A stretch of DNA of 64,000 nucleotides, taken from Magicicada septendecula. Its lineage: Eukaryota; Arthropoda; Insecta; Hemiptera; Cicadidae. Location of the stretch: assembly GCA_034769895.1 (NCBI GenBank), contig CM068369.1, positions 426,027,479 to 426,091,478 on the forward strand, given 5' to 3'. A model generated the notes under the pieces. It saw only the letters and a list, made by a program, of their open reading frames with translations. It did no database searches and was not told the DNA's origin. This document shows, piece after piece, positions 1-13,121 of the stretch (position 1 is the first letter of the stretch; every line of letters begins with the position of its first letter). Position numbers and translations under genes: made by a program.

Positions 1-1170
1 CTATTTAATTACACTTACAAATACATAAAATTATTTAATCTTCCACCTACCTTGTTTCGTCTTCTACCAGAGTTCGGCACACGTACGTTAAGATGCAAGT
101 ATGGTTTACAGGTTAGGTAAATTACTTACGCAACGCATTTTTTGAAGAGAAATTAATTAAAATTTTATTTTATATTTCAAAATTTTCTTTAAATTTTAAA
201 TTGTTATTTATTTGGCGTCTTAGCTCAAATGATCCAAAATCATGGAAAATGTATAAATCTTTTAATGTTAGTTACATGGTGGTATTACACTTATACTTAC
301 AGAATTACAATAAACGCCTTACCTTAATTAGACAGCCCAATCTGCTAACATACCCACATTCACACTATTACAAAACCAAACTCCTCTTATTTAATTGACA
401 TGTTTGCACAAAAACCCTTTATAAAAAATTTGTTGAAATTACGGTTACTGGTTACCCGACGGCTTCACTCCTTTCGCTGCCACGTGGCTCGTATTCTTTA
501 AATGTCCGAAAGTTTATTATTCATTTTATTTTGGCCCGCTCACTTCACTAATTCTGTTTTGCAATGTTATATTTTGGTTACCACTTTCTGCATAATAAAA
601 TTAAACTTTTATGTGTACACGGTTTTTTCCAGCACCCGGCCGGGCTGAGAATTTTGTTCAAATGGGGCGAGAGTTACCAACAAAATCTCCCACCATAAGT
701 TAGGCATAGCGGAACTTACACTGCCTCATGATTGAATCGTTCATCACTGTTCATTCAACACATGGGTTTTTCTGTGTGTTGGACGTCGTCGAAATTTCAC
801 TGCCTTTACTTTCGTCACATAAATGGGTGTGGCTTACAGTTATGTTTCCTGCATCTTAAGACCATGAGGCGAAAAATAGAGTCTTCGCGCCAAGTTCGTT
901 TTGTGCTTCTTGGCAGGGGTCTGCGCACATGCTGGTGGTTGCGCGTTGGCGCAGATGTCACAGCTGCAAAGTTCTAGGAAGTGTGCTACAGTTGACAACA
1001 CATTCTTTTCAAATATTTCAACACAGTTACAGCGTACCTTTGCTTTGTTTAGACTGCAAGTTAGATTCCAACTGGGGACTAGCCACATATATGAAGGGAA
1101 TTGTGCAATTTTAATAAAATCAAAACCAAAATTAATAAAATAAAAAACCCTTTTAATTTGCCCCATTACA
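1..1170 (-). mobile_element. LTR fossil, family A (window starts inside it)
   Basis: On the minus strand this begins TGTAATGGGGCAAATT at 1170 and runs leftwards out of the window. It resembles the complete LTR at 19893-21012: same start, a shared tract around 990-1090, and a similar order of C-rich and T-rich tracts near 45-140. No polypurine tract lies next to its start at 1171, so it is a 5' LTR or a solo LTR. It is an old copy, clearly diverged from 19893-21012. No host gene is visible in it. Confidence 0.5.
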
Positions 1171-1499
1171 ATAAGAAATAGTGTGTGTGGAGGAGAAAAG
1201 GGGGTAAATATTATTAACAGCGCCAGTTTAATTAACTGTTAATAATAATAATATTAATAATAACAATAATAGTAAAAATTTTTTTTATAAAATGTTTTTC
1301 TCTCTCTTAATCAAACAGGGAGATTTTAGTAATTGTATCCATAAATTGGGGATTTATATATATTTATTATATCCATATATTTCATTTATATAAAGATTTG
1401 TGCTTCTTCTATAATTACATTAATTATGAAAACAGAAAAGGGTTAATTATTATCGATGGGAAGCGAAAAGATTTTATAATGTTAAGGGTAGTCAATGAA

Positions 1500-2645
1500 G
1501 AGAATGTCACTTCTATATAATTCTTGTTGATTTGAAGCAAACCCAGTGCTTCTTAACACAAACCAGCACATAGCTAAGGGGAAACAGATCAGTTAGGGAT
1601 ATAGCATATACCAAGCCACTATTTTATATTTTTGATTTATTGTTTCAGTGTTTGGTGATGTTGTGACGGCGGTCCTGAGCTGGCTAGCGTGTCAGAGCAG
1701 GAGCGTTATGCGCCTCATTGGCCTTATGGTGTTGGGATCTCGAAGGAGAAGTCCAGTAAGGTCATGCAGGTACTGTCATCATCATCGGACCACGGGTGAG
1801 TTATTGTATTTCTTTTCATATAAATAGTAAGGGGGTTGTGGCGACATATCCTGACTGATCCCTTTAGGAAGTACGAATGTGTCAATGAAAGTTTTTATGC
1901 TTCGGCATAAAATCTTTCATTGAGGGGGTTTTGTGATGGTACAATTCTGGTACCATAATAATTTTGTAAACCTATGGTCCTAAAAAACCATAATTATTGT
2001 ATTTTTATTCTCTAACCATTTATTTTTTAATAATAATAATTTTATTTCTTAATCCCTATAAAGTTTTGGTGAATATTTTAAACAACGCACATTTGAGTTA
2101 ACAGGATTTCTGTCGAATTCGCTGGAAAGCTACAAATGTCGCAAAAAACTGTTTGTCACAGATAACAAGTAAACAACCAAGCCCAATTACGTCAGAACTA
2201 AGGAATGCGAGGTGCAGTATATTCGACGGGGCTGGGCTTTTGAACAAAGAGTCAGTGACGTATTCTTGCCCCACCTCTGCAATGTTGACTGATGAAACAG
2301 TGTCATTTTCGTCCGAACCGTGAAGTGTGCCAGCCGGCGATTCACGGCCGGCGTATTCACTAAGTGTTTATTTAAACTTTACACCACCAAAAGTGGATTA
2401 AATAACAGTGGTCCGGTACAGTAACAATTCGGCAAAGTGTAAGTCACGATGTGACAGTTCAGATATTTTGTGACTGTGCAGTTGAGGAATTCGAGGTGTT
2501 CGATACCTCGTGAAGCTAAGTATCAGCTACAACCATTTGATATCAAAGAAATTTTAAAATGACCGAAATTCAGTAAATTCATTTCAATTAAAATTATTCA
2601 TTTAAACTAAATAAAAATGAGCTTATAAAAATAATAATTGTACCA

Positions 2646-2716
<71 letters not shown>

Positions 2717-3110
2717 ATGAAAGACTAATAAAAAGTGCTGGGTTGTGCAAAGTAAATATATATATATATATATATACACATATTAAAATGTTTAATGTTT
2801 CATAGAGTTTAAAAAATATAAATATGTAAAGGTAATAACTATGTATTTTGGAGGGCTTGTGAAAGGGAATTTTAACTTAATTTGAATGTCGCCACCTGGC
2901 TGAGAATAGCTTGTTTGTGTCATGTAATTAAATTCCATATTATAAATAAACAGGGTAATGTCATATGTTAAACAATTTAACAAAGTATCATTATTTCAAA
3001 TAACACTTTCCGCTACTCAAGTTCGCTTAAACGAATTTCTGCCCTTAAAGGTAAGTAAAACTTCATGTTTATATTTACGTTTTAATATATCACAAGATGG
3101 CGCCCGACAT
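1500..3110 (+). mobile_element. LTR fossil with flanking internal sequence, family A
   Basis: A candidate LTR spans 1932-3094: it starts TGTGATGG and ends ATCACA, forming a 6-bp inverted terminal repeat. A polypurine-like run (ATTGAGGGGG) lies immediately upstream, and a primer-binding-like TGGCGCCCGACATTTG starts at 3098. The stretch 1700-1930 matches 29180-29390 in short blocks (the shared phrase TATGGTGTTGGGATCTCGA and the pre-polypurine region), so both are 3' ends of related elements. A (GA)n microsatellite lies inside the LTR. The element is broken, and no long coding region remains. Confidence 0.4.
2646..2713. repeat. (GA)n microsatellite
   Basis: About 68 bp of almost uninterrupted GA dinucleotides, followed downstream by a short (TA)n run near 2757-2775. 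It lies inside the LTR fossil. Confidence 0.95.
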
Positions 3111-4259
3111 TTGAAATTAAATACAATTATTGGCTAAGTGTAAAGTTATATTTTATTAGCAGTAATAAAAATAATATAACATCTTTATGAGGACTTAATA
3201 GTTGGATCATATGGAAATCAGTTCCACGAGTCATATTTACCAGAACTAGAAAATCAAGTGAAATATAGATATGCCCAAAGATAGCCAGTGACATTGAACA
3301 CAATATAACACTTGAAATCTGTTAGAAAATTTTGAAACAAATCATTTACTAGTGACCAGTTACTTAGCAGTAGATAGTACTTGTATATTTATCCAATGTG
3401 TGAATATTGCTGCTACATGTGAAACCTGTTACTCCATAGTCCATTACCTTATTTGGATTGTATTTCCATCTTAGTTAAAAGTATCCTAATCATTTTGAAA
3501 AATATATATGAAAAGAATTCATTTATGTATTATTGGTGTACTAGTTTATTTTTAAGCTGAAAATTCAATACTCTGTTTTAATTAATAATCATTGTTATCA
3601 AATTAATTTTAAAATTTCCACAAGTGAGGAGCCTGGAAATAACTAAACGTAGATCAAATTTATAGTAAATTAAATTTGGTGGAAAAGCATTTTACACTTT
3701 GAGACTTACACAGTGTGCTTTCCTATACTATATTCTTTAGCTTATATTTTTTTTAACACCATGAGAAGGAACGAAAACATGTTTTTAAGGCATGTGAGGT
3801 TACGTTCATTATAAAACAAAGTTATATGAATTATAACAGATAGAAATGGTTTATATAATGCAATTATTTTCTGTTTTTGTAACATGTTTCTGTTTCCTAT
3901 ACGTAATATAGCAGAAGTTCCTTGTACTTGCAGAAGAGTATAATTTTAACAAATAATATAAAAATTCAATATTTGGGTTAGGAAAAATCCTTGTGAATGT
4001 GAATAATTGTGTAATTAGTATTATAACATAAAAAACCAGTTTACTTACTTTGTTATTAAAAATAGCAACTTGTTATTTAGTAGTTTTCAACCTTAAATAT
4101 AGCTTCCGGTTGATCTGTAATTTTACTAATTAAAGTCAGAGTGTTCTTTTTTTCAAATATTCTCATAAAAAAAGGATTTACTTAGTCACAAGAACAATCA
4201 ATTCTCTTTTAGAAACTTGCATTGTTGCTTTACTAATTGTACTGTTAAATACATTGCAG
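3111..4259. other. AT-rich non-coding stretch (putative intron)
   Basis: No open frame of note and no recognisable repeat. It ends in a pyrimidine-rich stretch and the acceptor ACATTGCAG at 4251-4259, so it is probably the tail of an intron. A good donor-like GTAAGT occurs at 3051, but the sequence before it belongs to the LTR fossil. Confidence 0.4.
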
Positions 4260-4370
4260 AAACTACATCTGCCTCCTGAACTTCAGGAGTCTCAACAGCG
4301 AGAACAGGATGAAGATATTGGAGCCAGATTAATGTGTCAAAGCAGTGGATCATCTGCTTTGGATTTCTGA
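4260..4370 (+). CDS. Terminal coding exon of an unidentified host gene
   Basis: After the acceptor ATTGCAG, a phase-0 frame of 36 codons runs to TGA at 4368-4370. It begins KLHLPPELQE, has an acidic, Gln-rich middle (SQQREQDEDIG) and ends SSGSSALDF. GC content and codon use stand out from the AT-rich surroundings, as expected for a conserved exon. A short polar C-terminal tail like this could belong to a cytosolic adaptor or trafficking protein, but I do not recognise the family and assign no function. The remaining exons are not in view, or are beyond recognition upstream. The following AT-rich sequence with AATAAA-like signals would be its 3' UTR. It could be a chance open frame, but the acceptor, exact phase and composition argue against that. 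Confidence 0.5.
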   Translation, partial: KLHLPPELQESQQREQDEDIGARLMCQSSGSSALDF

Positions 4371-7300
4371 GATGTCTTTATTATTTATAATTAAGATTTA
4401 CTTCAGAAAACCCATTATGTTACTTACAAATGCATACAAATGAATATTAAAAACAGATTCTCAGAGATCTGCAATTCAGTACAAGGTTTATTTTAAGTTT
4501 TTTTTTTTTTTTATAACTTAATAGCTAATTCCTTACATTTTGATTTAGTTCCCAGTAGTGGTCAGGATAATTTAGTACAATTCCATGATTTTTGTGTACA
4601 TTAATGCCTATTTTCTGTTCTTTTTAAGTGTGTAAAAACACTACAATACAGAAAATTTTCAACTTGCATACATTTTGAACTTGTCCACATTATACTTTTA
4701 ACCCCATAAACATGTGTTTTGAAGATGCGTTTTCAGATTTTTGTAGAGTAACAGAGTGAAATAATACTTAGTGTGAGCTTTGAAAAATTGAGAGTGAAGG
4801 TGATAATCACTTCTGTTTATAAGATTAGTTTTCTTCATGCCAAAATTCTTAACATTGATGAGATGACATATTATAATTTTCCCACATGAAGTGCTGTGGA
4901 GGGTTCCACTTGAATTAAAGTCAGTATCATTTTAAAATTCAGAAAATCCTGAGGCATTGAAGTGGAAAGGAAAGTAAATACTTCCAGTGTTTCCAGGAAG
5001 CCAGACTTTCGGGTGTAGGTAACTACAGCAGTGTTCCATGACTGGTTTTTCTTTCTATTTTTCAAAATCAAACCTTATTGTTAAGACAGTAATTTGTCAT
5101 TCAGAACCTTATTAATTTTAGAAAATTCTCCAAGGCATTCTCAAATGCTTCAAACGGTTTACTGAAATTAAAATATTTTTGTTGCCACTATGAAACACAA
5201 CAAGCCTTATATATCTGCTGTTAGTGTGTGTTGGCAATATTCAACTTGCTAACACATTGACATCATAGAAATTTAATGAATAATTGTTTATTACTTCTGA
5301 AGGTTTTGACCCTGAAAGAGAAGTACACAAAGGCCAACCTCCTGCTTCCTGAACAGAGTTCTAAATTGCCACTGGCAATAAAAAAGTTCTTTACTGCAGA
5401 CCAATTTACGAAGAAAAGAATAAGCTGACAAAACAGCTGTTTTAACAAAGTTAGTACAATTACAACAGAATCGTTGCTAGTATAGAGTCTTAACTGTGAG
5501 AGGCTCTGATTTAGTTATTTAATCAATTTTACTAGTGACTTTATATAAAAAAATTCTTTTATCAGTTATTCTTTAATTTTAATAATTTGTTTTTGTTACA
5601 TACATTGTAATATTTACAATCATATTATTTTTTATTACTCTTAAATTTCGTTACTAACTGTTCTGAATAGTACAGAAATATGAATTATTAAGTGGGAAAT
5701 ATTCTTTTGTAATATACACCATTATTTCCCAGGTTGAATGCTATTAATTGTGTATAATTTAGGTTTGACTGTGAATATTTTACTTCCATACACATTTCCT
5801 GAAACCAATTAAAAGTCGAATTGGAAAACTTTGAAAACTTGCTATAGATTTTTCCTTATAAATTTAATATATAAGAATAAATAAATTAGAGTATATAATC
5901 ATGTCATTTGAAACAGCAATAGTAAATGTGAAGTGAAATGATTAATATTTGTAAAATTTGTTTAAATTAGCGCGCGTGCGCGCGCGCGCGTGTGTGTGTG
6001 TGTGTTGACAAACAGCAGAATTGTATACCAAGTGTCTTTATGGTCAGTTACAATATTATTTAAATTTAATAATGAGTTATTAGTAGTCATCACACTTATT
6101 GAATATTATTCTGTCTACACAATTTGTAAGTCACTTGAGTTGCATGTATAGCAAAGGCGATGTGAGAAGAGAATTGTTATCAGCGACGGTGCAGCCAATG
6201 TATGAACATTATTTCTAATAGTAACAGAAAGTCGCATGTTAAAGTTTGTTTGTAAATGTGTCACCACGAATCTCTATCTGCGTGTGCGCCCTCAAATTTT
6301 GTGTTAAAATAAAATGAAATATAATACTGAAATGAAAGAAATTTCATAGATGTTGAACATCGCATGTTATAACTTCAACTTTTTGCTTTATTTACAGTAA
6401 AACGTTGTTTGCCAGCTGCTAAAACATATCTCAATTCTCATTCATCTGTTTCTTTTACCGGTTGCAACACTTTTAGTGTTAAAAGATTTTAAAAGATATT
6501 CTTTTCCTAAAATTCTGTATTGAAATTATTTGCTTTTTACTTCTTCTAGAAACAGTTTCTTGTTCTCCAGGATTAAAAAGATTCTTACAAGTTAATTAAT
6601 ATGAAGAACGCGTTCCTTTATGTAATGATAAACTGGAGAGATAATCGAGTGTAATTAAGGAGTGGAAGTGTACAGTTTGCAAATTCCATTGTGATAAGAA
6701 CGGTCAGGGAGGCTGTAGTTTTTACGTCTCAGCAGTACACAATGACAGAACCAAACAAGATTCAGATATGTTTATAAAACATTCTGATATGTAACAGCAA
6801 CAAATTCCGATACGTGTACTGTTCCAATTGTATTTATTGATTGCTTTATTTCACTTTTGTTTGTAAACGTAGATAAATACAATTACAATATTATTATTAT
6901 TACTAATATTATGATTATGATAGTTATTTTTATTTGATTTACGTCGGAAACAAAAAACATATAATTCTTTTTTTAAGCCAGCTGTGTGACTTTTTAATCT
7001 CTTTAAAACAAAAGCAAGACTGAGATAGGACGTAACACAGTAACTAACAATGTACTGGTTACTAAAACATCACACGCAAGTTGGCAATACCTTCACTTGT
7101 ATACCAGCTGATTCTCCTTTACCCTTCCGCCATTCACAATTTCAAAGTGGACTTGTCTAACATAAATTGGTTTCTGCACACATGCCCTTAACTTTCAATT
7201 TGACTGTAACTTAAGTACTTCTTCTTCCTCTTAGTTTCAAAAATTAATCACTTAAGAACCATGAGATGATCAAAGAGGGGTATTATCTAACATGTATAAG

Positions 7301-8110
7301 TAAAATAATCCAAATTATTTTAATGCTTCTGAAATATATTCATTCTGTGCAGAAATAGATTAATCTCACATGTTGCCTCCATTCAGAAGTGCTGTTGTAG
7401 ATTATCATTGTTCCTGCCTGTATAAAATATTTCCAGTTGTTTCCCTTATTGTCATTTTTACTTAAGAAAACAATACTTATGTCTATATATTTTTGTACTT
7501 CACTATTGTCTTTGATGTTAAATTTTGTTTAAGCTATATTAGTATACAAACTTTTTACAGAAGTATAAAAGAAGAGTCTTAATAAACTGACTCACGTGCT
7601 CCAGTTTATTTTAGTTGTAAGTTTGAAATAAATAGACTAAGTTTATACAAGGTTTAGGTTTTGCTTTTTGAAAAAATGTGTACAAACTCTTTCTATTTTT
7701 ACTTCACAGTTTTTACATTTTAAGTGTATTGTTCCAGTCATTACAGTAGTACATAATGTATTTGTTAATATACAGGCTGTAATATCTCTGTCATTCATGC
7801 ATGGTGGGGGCCACTTGATATATTAGACAGCATTGATTTATGAGGATTTTTTTTAAAGAAAGGGTGCCTTAATTCTTACCTGCTTTGCTAGTTACATACC
7901 TTATGTCTTATGTGATTACTTAGAATACTAATGTTTATATCAATAATAAAGTATGTACATTTTTCTAATACTGTACTTCATTTATATGAAACTGTAGAAG
8001 TGTGTTACTTATGAAGTCTGTTAATTTTAGAAATAAAAATTTTACTGTTGTCTCATAAGTTGTGATTGTAAATACTGGATACTGGCATGTTGTGTTTTAA
8101 CAATGACTTA
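4371..8110. other. Probable 3' UTR and AT-rich intergenic sequence
   Basis: No convincing coding region on either strand. AATAAA-type signals occur, for example around 5877, 7627, 7944 and 8028, so a long 3' UTR for the preceding exon is possible. A GC-alternating dinucleotide tract lies at 5970-6005. No transposon ends were recognised. Confidence 0.4.
5970..6005. repeat. (CG)n(TG)n alternating purine-pyrimidine tract
   Basis: A run of alternating G and C (GCGCGCGTGCGCGCGCGCGC) passes into (TG)n. Such tracts are known to favour Z-DNA. CG dinucleotides are otherwise scarce here. Confidence 0.9.
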
Positions 8111-10974
8111 GGACTCTATTACACTATGCAACTGATTTCAAGGCTATGTGAAACTAGTTCCAGCATAGTAAAAACAGGCTACAACTGCTCTGCAATCAGT
8201 TGCAAATTAAGCGTGCTGTCTACACTACTATTATAAAGAAGTAAATTTTGTTTGTTTCGTTGTTCGGGTTAACTACTGATCCAATCAAAAAAATTCTATT
8301 CTTTCAACACTGTGTTCCTTTGAAGTTTGGGGATGGTTTTAGAATAAATTTGAACTGATAACTTTAATAATTTACAAGAACAAAGTCTTAAAATGGTCTC
8401 ATGTCATGAATATTTTTTGTTGTTAATTTGTGTGTGAAACTAATAGTTGCACGAGCAGTTTGCATGGCTTGCAACTGTCTTGCAATCAATTGCAGTAAGT
8501 GCAATAGGTCTCTTTTAAACCAATGCCCCCCCACAACTTTTTCTGCAATCAGTTGCATACAGTCGGTTGCCTAGTGTAATAGAGGCCTTAGTTGAGGAAG
8601 ACCTCTAGTAACATTTACTGCAATTGATTGCAAGTCATGCAACTGCTCATGCAACTATGGTTTCACGTGCTTGATGTGGTGCATTGATTCAAATGTAGCC
8701 TATTACACTCTGCAACTGATTGCATGCAACTCGCCTGCACGCAGATTCTGTGAACAATGAAGAAATTTGATGACATGGGATTGAAGCAACGTATTATTAC
8801 ATAAACGGAAAACGTGCTCCTAGTTCTGGCGTTAAAATTACTTTTATAATTAATATGTGATGATATTAATTATGGTGATTATGTTTAGTATGATTAATGC
8901 CTTATTAATATGCTGGGCGCCAGAGAGTTTTTTAGATTTCAGGGGTTATTAAATAATAACTCTTCTGTTAAGATGCTAATAACTTATTTAATATTTAAAT
9001 AATTATTCATATACAAACAAGATATTGATTATAATCTTATATCAATAAACATATAAATATCATATCCAAATTCCCATTGAATTTGATCATAAATCATTAT
9101 ATATCTTTACACAGTATTAATGCTTTAATTCAGTTACTACCTTTACATTCACTTGTAATTATAATTAAACAAAGTAGTAAATTCTTTATAAATTATCTTT
9201 GTATACTTTAAATAATCTTGATCTTACATCTATTCAATGCTTAATCTTTTAGTAAGACAATTATTAATTAAACTATCAGATGAAATTAATATATTCATCA
9301 ACAGACTCGTGAATTCTTTCAGAATGAAACGGGCGAACCAAAGATAGACGACTAAACTACATGGGATTTATAATTAGTCAACAATTGAAATTAATCTGTT
9401 ACTTGAGTGTGTGATTATCCATCTCCTGCCTTTGTAATGATTCACGTCAATACACATTACACTTTTTACACTTTACCACTATTGCTCTGCTTGGTTTACA
9501 CACTCTCGTCAACTTCTATCGGTCACGCACTCGACTGCAACTCAGTTACATATTCCGTTCTACTTACGCGCACCAGATAAAATATACTTTGTCTGTATTT
9601 ACTTCGTATTACCAAACATATCAATATAAACTTCTTCAATCTTGAAGTCGCACTAAATAAAAGTTATTCGCTTGCTATCTTTTCTTCATACTGGCTTGTT
9701 CAGTTTATACTTGAATTGTTAATTATATCATCATATGAATGAATGTTACGTTCAACTATTAATTCCATTATATGGAATAAGATGATTGTCACATAAAGCT
9801 TGACTAATATAAACTAAAAGAGATTGATTCAGAACTTTGTAATAAGAATGTTTGCGTTCGAATAAGTTTCATTAAAAGAGACTGACTAAGTAAACGTAAG
9901 AGAGTTTGATTAAGAGATACTAAGAGATTTTTCGTTCCTCCCAGGGTAATATTTATATGGGCGCTTCCTTTACTCTCTCCACCGTCACACTAAAAAATAC
10001 CCCGATTGGCTATCTATTTCGTTTTTTGCTGGTAATTTCAAATCTACCCACTCGGTAACAGCTAAAGGTTCGCGGTACAAAAATACGCTTTTTCTGGTTG
10101 GCTGCAACATTTCGCGAGCGGCAATTTCCCTTGTGTATGTTAATTCGTAAAACTGACGCTAACTTTCTCTGATGATTTCACTTCTTTACTGCGTGATCTA
10201 TTGTACTTTCAAGGTTGTAGTTGCCACCCTCCTAACGGGACTCCATCATTTTTTGTGACTTTTAGCAAACAAAACATTCTATATCTTTATGACTTTAGAA
10301 AGCTCTTTCATACAATACACTTTTAAAACTGCTGGCTCCATACTGTCGCCTGTATAATATTAACTTTTTATATAACTAGGAGACGTTCATTTGTCTCGTT
10401 CTTATTACAATTACATTAAAATTGCTTAATTTTTATTTAATACACATATTACATTATTAATTATGTCTAAATAATAATACATCATATTACGTAACCTTGG
10501 TTTACGTTTATAGTATACAATTTTTACAAAACCACCAGTATCTTGAAAAAGGAGTGTTTTATTAAAACAAATGCAATTTTGTCTAAATTTAACTCGCTGA
10601 CACAGTATAGCTATCTCTTATAGAAAGAAAGTTTGTCGCATGCCGAAAATTTCACTACACACAAATTAATAAATAAATTTCATAAGAGGAGGCTGTTTTA
10701 AGGTTCTGTTCTTGAAAATGATTAAATTAATCAGTTCTAATATATGTCTAAAACCACCCTCAAACTTCAGGGAATATGGAGGTGAAAGAAAATTTTTTTA
10801 ATCGGATCAGTAGTTTCTGAGGTTACACTGGACAATGAAACTAACTTTACCTTTTTATAGTACTAGTATATATGACACGCTTACTCTGCAACTGATTGAA
10901 GAGCAGTTGCAGCCTGTTTTTACTACCCTGCAACTAGTGTCACATAGCCTTAAAATCAGTTGCGTACTGTAATA
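8111..10974. mobile_element. DNA transposon with ~100-bp inverted ends and subterminal GCAACTGATTGCA repeats
   Basis: The left end (8111-8225: CTCTATTACACTATGCAACT, then AAGGCTATGTGAAACTAGTT) is matched in inverse at 10865-10974, including the shared phrase AGTAAAAACAGGCT. About eight copies of a GCAACTGATTGCA-like word occur in both orientations near 8125, 8200, 8480, 8541, 8620, 8717, 10888 and 10960. That is typical of transposase-binding subterminal repeats in TIR transposons. A second, shorter inverted pair (8111 versus about 8588) and an inverted block at 8440-8735 suggest a nested relative. The interior is non-coding, so this is a non-autonomous or gutted element. The superfamily is not assigned and the target duplication is unclear. 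Confidence 0.6.
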
Positions 10975-11594
10975 TAAGTAACTGTAAACATAGAAATCTT
11001 TTCACATTATATGCCTTTTTTATCATAACTAATATTTTTAACAAATGAGGAAAGTTCTAAGGCCTGTTTTGAAAATATGTCTTTGAATTTCAAGAGCCAG
11101 CATTACTGACAAAGATTATTCCAAATAAAATTCTATTGACCACTGTATACTGGCTGTGATAAAAATCTGGTTAGGGAGAAATACTTAATTATTCTGTGTA
11201 AGATACTGCATCTTTCTGTAGTTACCTAACTTATTAAATATTGTATACCTTTTGTATTGATATTAATCAAAGAACTGTTTCATTTGTGTTTTATTTATTC
11301 ACCCTTCATCAAGACCTAAAGAGTATGCACACCTTGACTTTATACTGCAACCACACATCTCTGACTTCTGTTGCACATTTCATGTGGAGGTAACTAATAC
11401 ATACCACTCTTATCTTCATGTCTTCCACATACGTTTTCCGAGGTCTTCCTTGTTCTTTCCTCTGTAAGACCTTATCTGTAAGAATAATTTAATAAACTCA
11501 TTAAGTTTTGTTGTTCTTTTTAAATTTAATCTTATTAAACTCCACTTCTTGAAATAATTTATGTTCTTCCTTCATTTCCATTAATGCTTATAAT
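10975..11594. other. AT-rich spacer
   Basis: Lies between two DNA transposons. No open frame or repeat recognised. Confidence 0.4.
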
Positions 11595-12897
11595 GGGTGT
11601 CCCATAATGTACGCAATATTTGAATTACACACCACTGTCGTCTTGTTAGGTTGGTAGCACTGCAACTGTTGTATTGTTGTTGCCATTTACTCGCCATTAG
11701 TCGTCATGGAGCGTTACACGAAAGAACAGCGCGTTGTTATTGTGAAAACACATTATAAGAACGGTGAATGTTATGCGGAAACCGTTCATAAATTGCGTGG
11801 AATTTTTGGATGACGAAAAGCACCTAATCTGTCAACTGTGCAGAGATTGATTAAGAAATTCGAAGAAACAGCTTCGTTATTAGACGTTAAATCGTCTGGA
11901 CGTCCTCGCGCTACCCGTTCTATTGAAAATGTCGCGGTAGTGAGAGATAGTGTCGATGTGAGTCCAGGGAAATCAATTCGCCGTCGATCACAACTGGCCA
12001 TTCCAAGAAGCACAATGCAGCGAATTCTAAAAAACGATCATCTGAATGCCTACAAAATCCAACTAACACAAGAACTCAAACCATGTGACCATTTGAAGCG
12101 CCGAGAATTTGTCAGTTGGATATTGGGTAAACGTGAAACGGACGGTGATTTTTCCCACAAAATCATCTTTAGCGATGAGGCACACTTCTACCTCAACGGG
12201 TACGTAAATAAACAAAATAGTCAGCTTTGGGGTACAGAGAACCCTCGTATCATTCACGAGAAGCCTTTGCATACACAAAGAGCAACTGTTTGGTGCAGGT
12301 TTTGGGCTGGTGGTGTGATTGGGCCGTATTTCTGTGTAAATGAGGCTGGAGATGCAGTAACAGTGACTGGCGAACGTTACCGGAACATGATAATGGAGTT
12401 TTTGTGGCCTCAACTGGAAGGTATGGAATTCGAAGATATGCGGTTTCAGCAGGACGGCACAACCACTCATACTGCCCGCGAAACAATTGCTTTGTTATCT
12501 GAAAAGTTTCCTGCACGTCTTATTTCACGCAACGGCGATCAGAACTGGCACCAAGGTCTTGTGATTTAACACCATGCGACTCCTTCCTTTGGGGATATGT
12601 GAAATCACGCGCTTATGTCCACAATCCACGAACAATTTTTCAACTCAAGGAACAGATTCAACGAGTTATTGGTGAGATTGAGCCGGAATTGTGCAAGAAG
12701 GTCATCGAAAATTTCGATCGACGGACAACAGTGTGCCACCAGAGTCGCGGGGGACATTTGTCTGATATTGTGTTCCACATTTAACCGCAGTAAGTGTACT
12801 TTGTATTAACATTAAAGCATCTGATATTTTTCAATAAATAAAAGTTTTTACAACATTATTAAATCTTGCGTACTTTATGGGACACCCTTTACATGTT
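11595..12897 (+). mobile_element. Mariner-superfamily (IS630-Tc1-mariner) DNA transposon
   Basis: The ends are inverted repeats of about 28 bp: GGGTGTCCCATAATGTACGC at 11595, with the inverse GGGTGTCCCATAAAGTACGC ending at 12897. The length, 1.3 kb, is usual for a mariner-type element with one transposase gene. The transposase frame sits between them on the + strand with short leader and trailer. An AATAAATAAAAG polyadenylation-like signal lies near the 3' end (about 12833). I could not define the target duplication. Confidence 0.88.
11706..12784 (+). pseudogene. Mariner-superfamily transposase, inactivated
   Basis: It starts MERYTKEQRVVIVKTHYKNG and ends SRGGHLSDIVFHI just before TAA, so both natural termini are present (about 360 codons, normal for the family). 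An N-terminal helix-turn-helix region (about residues 5-110, with SSGRPRATRS) precedes the catalytic core. The first Asp is in IIFSDEAHF and the second in RFQQDGTTTHTA. The third lies in a DLTPCDSFLWGY-like segment near 12560-12595. The frame is broken twice: a TGA at 11811-11813 (a CGA arginine in relatives) and a frame change near 12545-12560, just before the third Asp. The protein would cut and paste the element via its inverted ends; this copy cannot encode it. The proline-rich motif before the third Asp, usual in relatives, is degraded. Confidence 0.85.
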
Positions 12898-13121
12898 TTT
12901 TATTTTCTGCACATCCATTACAGCCATATTTGATGCAGATCCTTATTTACACTTCCATACTGCAGCTATTATCAATTTTCTAGTACTAGTAGTAAACTCA
13001 CTTCTAATATAAGAGCATGAAGGCAATTATTTGTAGATTCAGCTGGTTAGCACTACCTCCAGAAATTCTGATGTATAAAAAACAAAGTATTTTTGTTGTA
13101 CAGTCACAGATATATTCAATT

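Noticed and set aside
2594-2779. Minus-strand frame rich in Ser-Leu repeats
   Set aside because: Artefact of the (GA)n microsatellite within an LTR.
3001-3056. Exon-like segment ending in AAAG|GTAAGT before the 4260 exon
   Set aside because: It lies within the LTR fossil and resembles sequence near 22720, so it is probably retroelement sequence, not a host exon.
8920-10220. Possible LTR between GGCGCC near 8928 and a pyrimidine run near 10222
   Set aside because: The GGCGCC primer-like motif is palindromic and no TG/CA ends or second copy were found; kept only as interior of the 8111-10974 element.
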